The notes beneath the pieces were generated by a model. That model was given only the letters and a program-made list of their open reading frames with translations. It was not told the origin of the DNA and did not search any database. This document shows positions 6,462-9,624 of a stretch of 9,624 nucleotides of DNA, one piece after another. Each line of letters opens with the position of its first letter. Position 1 is the first letter of the stretch. The stretch spans positions 136,943 to 146,566 of the forward strand of contig DPXQ01000116.1 of assembly GCA_003527225.1 (NCBI GenBank), given 5' to 3'. This stretch comes from Rhizobium sp. (GTDB taxonomy: Bacteria > Pseudomonadota > Alphaproteobacteria > Rhizobiales > Rhizobiaceae). The position numbers and the translations under genes are program-made.

Positions 6462-7910
6462 TCAAAGCCCGCGGATCGCCGGATAGAGTGCCCGATACCG
6501 CCCGTAGGCATCCTCGTAGGCACCACGCAGCCCCGCGACCGGCTCGATCGTTTCCGCCGTCTTCGGCGCCGTGCAGACCGAAACCGGATCGGCCCCCGTC
6601 GCGGCGATCAGCCCCAGCCGTGCCGCCCCGAAGGAGGCACCAAAATCGCCGTCGGTCGGAATGTCGACCGGAATCCCGAGCGCGGTTGCGATCGAGGCTA
6701 GCCAGTAGCGCGAGCGCGAACCTCCGCCGATCGCCGTCACCCGCGATAGCGTCGTACCGGCCGATTTCAGCGCCTCGAGATTGTCGCGGATGGCAAATGT
6801 GACGCCTTCGAGCACCGCCTGCGTCAGCACGGCGCGGCTCGACTCGTGGGCAAGGCCGATGAAGGCGCCGCGGATCTTCGCGTCGTTGTGCGGCGTGCGC
6901 TCGCCGGAAAGATAGGGCAGGAAGGTGACGCCGCCCGGCGCCTTCAGCGTGTCGCCGAGTTCCGCCGTCAGTTCGCCCGCCGACTTGCCGGTGACGCCCG
7001 AATGCCAGTTGAGCGCATCGGTTGCGGAAAGGATGACGCCCATCTGGTGCCAGGTGTTCGGCAGCGCATGGCAGAAGGCATGCACGGCGCTTTCCGGCTT
7101 CGGCAGATAGCTGCCGTTGGCCGCGAAGAGTACACCGGACGTGCCGAGCGACACGAAGGCCTGGCCTTCCGCGACCGTACCCATGCCGCAGGCGGAAGCC
7201 GCGTTGTCGCCGGCCCCGCCGGCAACGACGACGCCCGCCGCCATGCCCCATTCGCCGGCCAGCTCCCCACGAAGCGTACCCGCCTGTTCGGTCCCCTCCA
7301 CGAGGCCCGGCATCTGGCTTCCGGTCAGGCCCGTCGCGTCGAGCAGTTCCGGAGACCACCGGCGCGCGCCGGTGTCGAGCCAGGCGGTGCCGGCCGAATC
7401 CGACATGTCGGAGAGATGTTCGCCGGTCAGCCACAGCCGCAGATAGTCCTTCGGCAGCAGGACCTTCGCCACCCTGGCGAAGATCTCCGGCTCATGCTTC
7501 GCGACCCAGACGAGCTTCGGCGCGGTGAAACCCGGGAACACGATGTTGCCGGTGATGGCGCGGAAGCGCGGATCGGCGTCGAGTGCCGCCGCCTCTTCGT
7601 GGCTGCGCGTGTCGTTCCATAGGATGCAGGGCCTCATCACATAATCCTGCGCGTCGATCAGCGTCGCGCCATGCATGTGGCCGGAGAGCCCTATGCCCTT
7701 CACCGCCGCGAGCTCGGCCGGATGCTTCGCCTTGAGCCCGGCAACCGCCTCCCGCGTCGCCCGTATCCAGTCGGCCGGGTCCTGTTCCGACCAGCCCGGA
7801 TGCGGCCGCGAGACGTCGAGCGCCCCGTGGCCGGCGCCGATCACCCGCTGATCGCCGTCGATCAGCAGGGCTTTGACACCCGAAGTGCCGAGATCGAGAC
7901 CGAGATACAT
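6462..7910 (-). CDS. xylB: Xylulokinase
   Basis: This FGGY-family sugar kinase of 482 residues phosphorylates D-xylulose with ATP to xylulose 5-phosphate. The N-terminal phosphate loop is [17 protein letters not shown] (2-18), and the sugar-binding segment is [10 protein letters not shown] (75-84). The catalytic Asp235 lies in [12 protein letters not shown], followed by the ATP-domain motifs [10 protein letters not shown] (253-262), [11 protein letters not shown] (331-341) and [11 protein letters not shown] (393-403). The ATG at 7910 is chosen over that at 7916: the ribosome site GGAG is 7 bases from the former but only 1 from the latter, and [11 protein letters not shown] aligns with the usual start of XylB. 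It follows the LacI gene after 25 bp and precedes xylA, forming one likely operon. Confidence 0.97.
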   Translation of the reverse strand: MYLGLDLGTSGVKALLIDGDQRVIGAGHGALDVSRPHPGWSEQDPADWIRATREAVAGLKAKHPAELAAVKGIGLSGHMHGATLIDAQDYVMRPCILWNDTRSHEEAAALDADPRFRAITGNIVFPGFTAPKLVWVAKHEPEIFARVAKVLLPKDYLRLWLTGEHLSDMSDSAGTAWLDTGARRWSPELLDATGLTGSQMPGLVEGTEQAGTLRGELAGEWGMAAGVVVAGGAGDNAASACGMGTVAEGQAFVSLGTSGVLFAANGSYLPKPESAVHAFCHALPNTWHQMGVILSATDALNWHSGVTGKSAGELTAELGDTLKAPGGVTFLPYLSGERTPHNDAKIRGAFIGLAHESSRAVLTQAVLEGVTFAIRDNLEALKSAGTTLSRVTAIGGGSRSRYWLASIATALGIPVDIPTDGDFGASFGAARLGLIAATGADPVSVCTAPKTAETIEPVAGLRGAYEDAYGRYRALYPAIRGL

Positions 7911-7935
7911 GTTCATTCTCCAATTGTTTCCGCCG

Positions 7936-8961
7936 TCACGGCAGATTGTCTCTCAGGAAGATATCGAGCCGGATCCGCTCCTGCGCGGCGATCACCGGAA
8001 GACCGTCGGCCTTGGCCTTCAGCACGCGAATGGCGCTCCTGACCTCATGGCCGGCATCCTGGTTGAGCACGGCATCTATCACGCCTTCCGTCAGCGCCGC
8101 TCGCGTCGTCTCCGTCAGTTCGTGCGCAATCACCGCTGGACGCCGCTCGAACCGTGCCTGCTTGAGGGCGCGGATGAGACCGCGATTGCCCGCCCCGAGA
8201 CTGTAGACGCCGATGATGTCGTCATGGTCAGACAACGCGCGGCCAAGAACCTTTTCCGCCGTCGCCGGGTCGTCGCGTCCCTCCAGAACCGGCAGCACGC
8301 GCAAATGTCCGAACTCGGCGGCCATCACATCCCGGAAGCCTTCGAAGCGATCGCGGTGGTCCCGCACCAGCATGGAACCGGCAAGGACCGCGACCGAGCC
8401 ACGCCGCCCGCCGAGAAAGCGCCCGAGCAGGCTCGCCGCCGTGCGTCCCGCGGCAATATTGTCGACGCCGGCATAGTGATCCCGCCGCGATCCAGACAGG
8501 TCTGAAACCAGCGTCACGACGGGAATCCCGGCCTCCGCCAGTAGGTCGACGGCGCGCGCCACTTCCGGAGCGTCGATTGCCACCAGCGCCACGCCCGCCG
8601 GTTTCTCCAGAAGCGCCGCGAACAATGCTGCATCCAGTGCCCGCGCATCGAACGCCGGAACGTCGACGATACGGATCGCGAGGCGCTCTGTCGCCGAGCG
8701 CGCCACGGCAAGATCCACCTCGCTCCGCAGGCCGCGCATGAACGAATTGTCGTTGGAAGGAAGGATGAAGGTGAGCGGATAGACCCTGCCCTTCGCCAGA
8801 TTGGCCGCCGCCACGTCGCGGACATAGCCGAGCGTTTCAATCGCCGCGTCGACCTTCGCGCGGGTCGAGGGGCTCACCCCCGGCCTGTTGTTCAAAACCC
8901 TGTCCACAGTGGCGAGTCCGACACCCGCGTGAACGGCAATATCATAGACGGTGGGCTTCAT
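7936..8961 (-). CDS. LacI-family transcriptional regulator, probable xylose regulator
   Basis: The 341-residue protein begins with a LacI helix-turn-helix (TVYDIAVHAGVGLATVDRVLNNRPGVS, about 4-30), followed by the hinge-region sequence YVRDVAAANLAKGRVYPL. A periplasmic-binding-protein-like sensor domain fills the rest, with FILPSNDNSFMRG (65-77), ALVAIDAPEV (125-134), the GVDN segment (165-168) and a C-terminal RLDIFLRDNLP. The recognition helix has Asp20 where many LacI proteins have Ser (VSRVLN). It is first in the operon with xylB and xylA, so it probably senses xylose or a derivative and controls these genes and itself through the sites at 8996-9030. That role is inferred from position. 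The start at 8961 has AGGAGGAG just upstream. Confidence 0.93.
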   Translation of the reverse strand: MKPTVYDIAVHAGVGLATVDRVLNNRPGVSPSTRAKVDAAIETLGYVRDVAAANLAKGRVYPLTFILPSNDNSFMRGLRSEVDLAVARSATERLAIRIVDVPAFDARALDAALFAALLEKPAGVALVAIDAPEVARAVDLLAEAGIPVVTLVSDLSGSRRDHYAGVDNIAAGRTAASLLGRFLGGRRGSVAVLAGSMLVRDHRDRFEGFRDVMAAEFGHLRVLPVLEGRDDPATAEKVLGRALSDHDDIIGVYSLGAGNRGLIRALKQARFERRPAVIAHELTETTRAALTEGVIDAVLNQDAGHEVRSAIRVLKAKADGLPVIAAQERIRLDIFLRDNLP

Positions 8962-8995
8962 GTCTCCTCCTGGGCAAAGCTCTAACCGAGGATCT

Positions 8996-9030
8996 GAGGT
9001 ACGTAAATCAATTTCTGATGTACGTACCTC
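8996..9030. promoter_or_regulatory. Paired operator-like sites upstream of lacI-xylBA
   Basis: Two related 14-mers, GAGGTACGTAAATC (8996-9009) and GATGTACGTACCTC (9017-9030), each contain TACGTA with a central CG. Their centres are 21 bp apart, two helical turns. They also form one long imperfect inverted repeat running from about 8991 to 9036. They lie 35-69 bp before the ATG of the LacI gene on the minus strand. LacI proteins commonly bind such CG-centred palindromes, and same-face spacing favours cooperative binding. The link to this particular regulator is inference. No convincing -35/-10 pair was found around them. Confidence 0.72.
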
Positions 9031-9065
9031 AGAATCTGAAAATGCCCAGCCGAGACAATAAGAAA

Positions 9066-9092
9066 GGACCGTCGCTTTGAGGGCGACGGTCC
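9066..9092 (-). terminator. Rho-independent terminator of the efflux-pump transcript
   Basis: A perfect 10-bp stem, GGACCGTCGC (9066-9075) with GCGACGGTCC (9083-9092), has a 7-base loop. Read on the minus strand it is followed by TTTCTTATTG, a fair U-rich tail. It therefore fits the end of the leftward efflux-permease transcript, 127 bp past that gene's stop codon and before the lacI control region. On the plus strand no T-run follows. Confidence 0.7.
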
Positions 9093-9125
9093 AAGGCGCT
9101 GCGGTGGATTGCGGTATTTCTAGAG

Positions 9126-9168
9126 TTTGTCAGGGAAAAGTGGGAACCGGTTTTCCCGAAAAGACAAA
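9126..9168. repeat. Palindromic intergenic repeat, part 1
   Basis: GGGAAAA (9133-9139) pairs with TTTTCCC (9151-9157), and the flanking TTTGTC (9126-9131) pairs with GACAAA (9163-9168), giving an imperfect hairpin. The wording GGGAAAAGTGGGAACCGG followed by TTTTCCC is familiar from dispersed repeats in rhizobial genomes; that familiarity is recollection, not a search. It lies downstream of the efflux-permease gene and next to a second palindrome at 9183-9223. Confidence 0.6.
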
Positions 9169-9182
9169 CGAAAACAAAAGAG

Positions 9183-9223
9183 CTAGAGCCTGACTGGTTC
9201 AGAATGAACCTGACAGGCTCTAG
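9183..9223. repeat. Palindromic repeat overlapping the permease stop codon
   Basis: CTAGAGCCTG (9183-9192) pairs with CAGGCTCTAG (9214-9223), and the inner GGTTCA (9196-9201) pairs with TGAACC (9205-9210), forming a 41-bp dyad. Its right-hand CTAG supplies the stop codon of the permease gene on the minus strand (TAG at 9222-9220). It could fold in the message end and act with the neighbouring hairpins in 3'-end formation. Confidence 0.72.
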
Positions 9224-9624
9224 TGCCCGCTCCCTGCGGGTGCCGGCGCGCCCGGCTTCTTGATCAGAAGCGTCAGGAAGACCAGCGAGGAAAACAGGAG
9301 CGTCAGCCCCATGAACACGTCTATGAAGGACAGAAGCCAGGACTGCTGGGTGATGACGCCCGAGAGCTTTCTCACCGCCGCCGTCGCCCCGTCCAGCCCG
9401 TAGCTGTCGTAATTGCCGCCGACGCTGTTCAGCCAGTTGAGCGCTGCCGGATTGCTCCAGGTGATGTGCTCGGAAAGGCGGGCGTAATGTTCGTCCGAGC
9501 GCTGGGTCAGCATCGTGTTGATGATGGCAAGACCGACCGCACCGCCGAGATTGCGCGTCAGATTGAAGAGGCCCGAGGCATTCTTCATGCGATCCGGCGG
9601 CAGCGTGCCGAGCGCGATGTTGTT
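9220..9624 (-). CDS. DHA2-family multidrug efflux permease (EmrB/QacA type), C-terminal part
   Basis: The frame is open to the right edge of the window, so 134 C-terminal residues are visible and the start lies outside. The segment ALGTLPPDRMKNASGLFNLT followed by RNLGGAVGLAI is characteristic of EmrB-like 14-helix major facilitator permeases. Two hydrophobic segments are visible, near visible residues 22-39 and 97-121, the second being the last membrane helix. Between them is a long loop of the kind seen before helix 14 in this group. The cytoplasmic tail is short and Ala/Pro/Gly-rich. Such permeases export drugs or plant compounds by proton antiport, usually with an EmrA-type adaptor encoded next to them, which would be to the right. 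From memory, Sinorhizobium meliloti has a flavonoid-inducible emrAB pair; identity with it is not shown here. Confidence 0.88.
   Translation of the reverse strand, partial: NNIALGTLPPDRMKNASGLFNLTRNLGGAVGLAIINTMLTQRSDEHYARLSEHITWSNPAALNWLNSVGGNYDSYGLDGATAAVRKLSGVITQQSWLLSFIDVFMGLTLLFSSLVFLTLLIKKPGAPAPAGSGH

Noticed and set aside
4972..6486. 504-codon plus-strand ORF opposite xylA
   Set aside because: It mirrors the antisense of a clearly functional xylA in high-GC DNA, has Arg/Leu/Val-rich shadow composition, and shows no family motif.
6286..7434. Long in-frame upstream extension of xylA into xylB
   Set aside because: The xylA start at 6285 has a strong ribosome site and matches the family N-terminus; the extension crosses the repeat and overlaps xylB in another frame.

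Overview
The window reads as chromosomal DNA of an alphaproteobacterium in the Rhizobiaceae (Sinorhizobium/Ensifer, Rhizobium or Agrobacterium type). The grounds are the high GC content, the xylose isomerase / xylulokinase / LacI gene order, and short palindromic intergenic repeats of the RIME/RPU kind typical of rhizobia. The genus call is inference from sequence style; no search was run.

Layout, left to right. Bases 1-116 hold no confident gene but carry a perfect 14-bp LacI-type palindrome. An AraC-family regulator (117-1124, +) is followed by a small NTF2/SnoaL-like protein (1229-1657, +). A palindromic repeat (about 1709-1770) then precedes a Gfo/Idh/MocA oxidoreductase (1814-2983, -). 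A hexapeptide (Vat/CatB-type) acetyltransferase (3173-3811, +) lies between this oxidoreductase and a TIM-barrel sugar isomerase/epimerase (3814-4866, -). The isomerase has a near-perfect 20-bp operator just upstream of its start. Next comes the xylose operon on the minus strand, transcribed lacI (8961-7936), xylB (7910-6462), xylA (6285-4975). A 113-bp mosaic repeat with inverted ends sits in the xylB-xylA gap. Two operator-like sites 21 bp apart lie upstream of lacI. The right end has a terminator, two further palindromic repeats and the C-terminal part of a DHA2 (EmrB/QacA-type) efflux permease that runs off the window.

How it fits together. XylA converts D-xylose to D-xylulose and XylB phosphorylates it to xylulose 5-phosphate for the pentose phosphate pathway. 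The LacI protein is the likely local regulator, acting at the paired sites in front of its own gene. The oxidoreductase and isomerase resemble pairs that oxidise and rearrange sugars or glycosides (as IolG/IolE or YcjS/YcjR do), but their substrate cannot be read from sequence. The isomerase operator matches the site at the left edge and not the site in front of lacI, so I infer that a second LacI-family regulator outside the window links those two loci.

I see no clearly new biological system. The points most worth checking are the two operator classes, the acetyltransferase gene lying between two sugar genes, and the mosaic repeats that touch gene ends and the xyl operon spacer.
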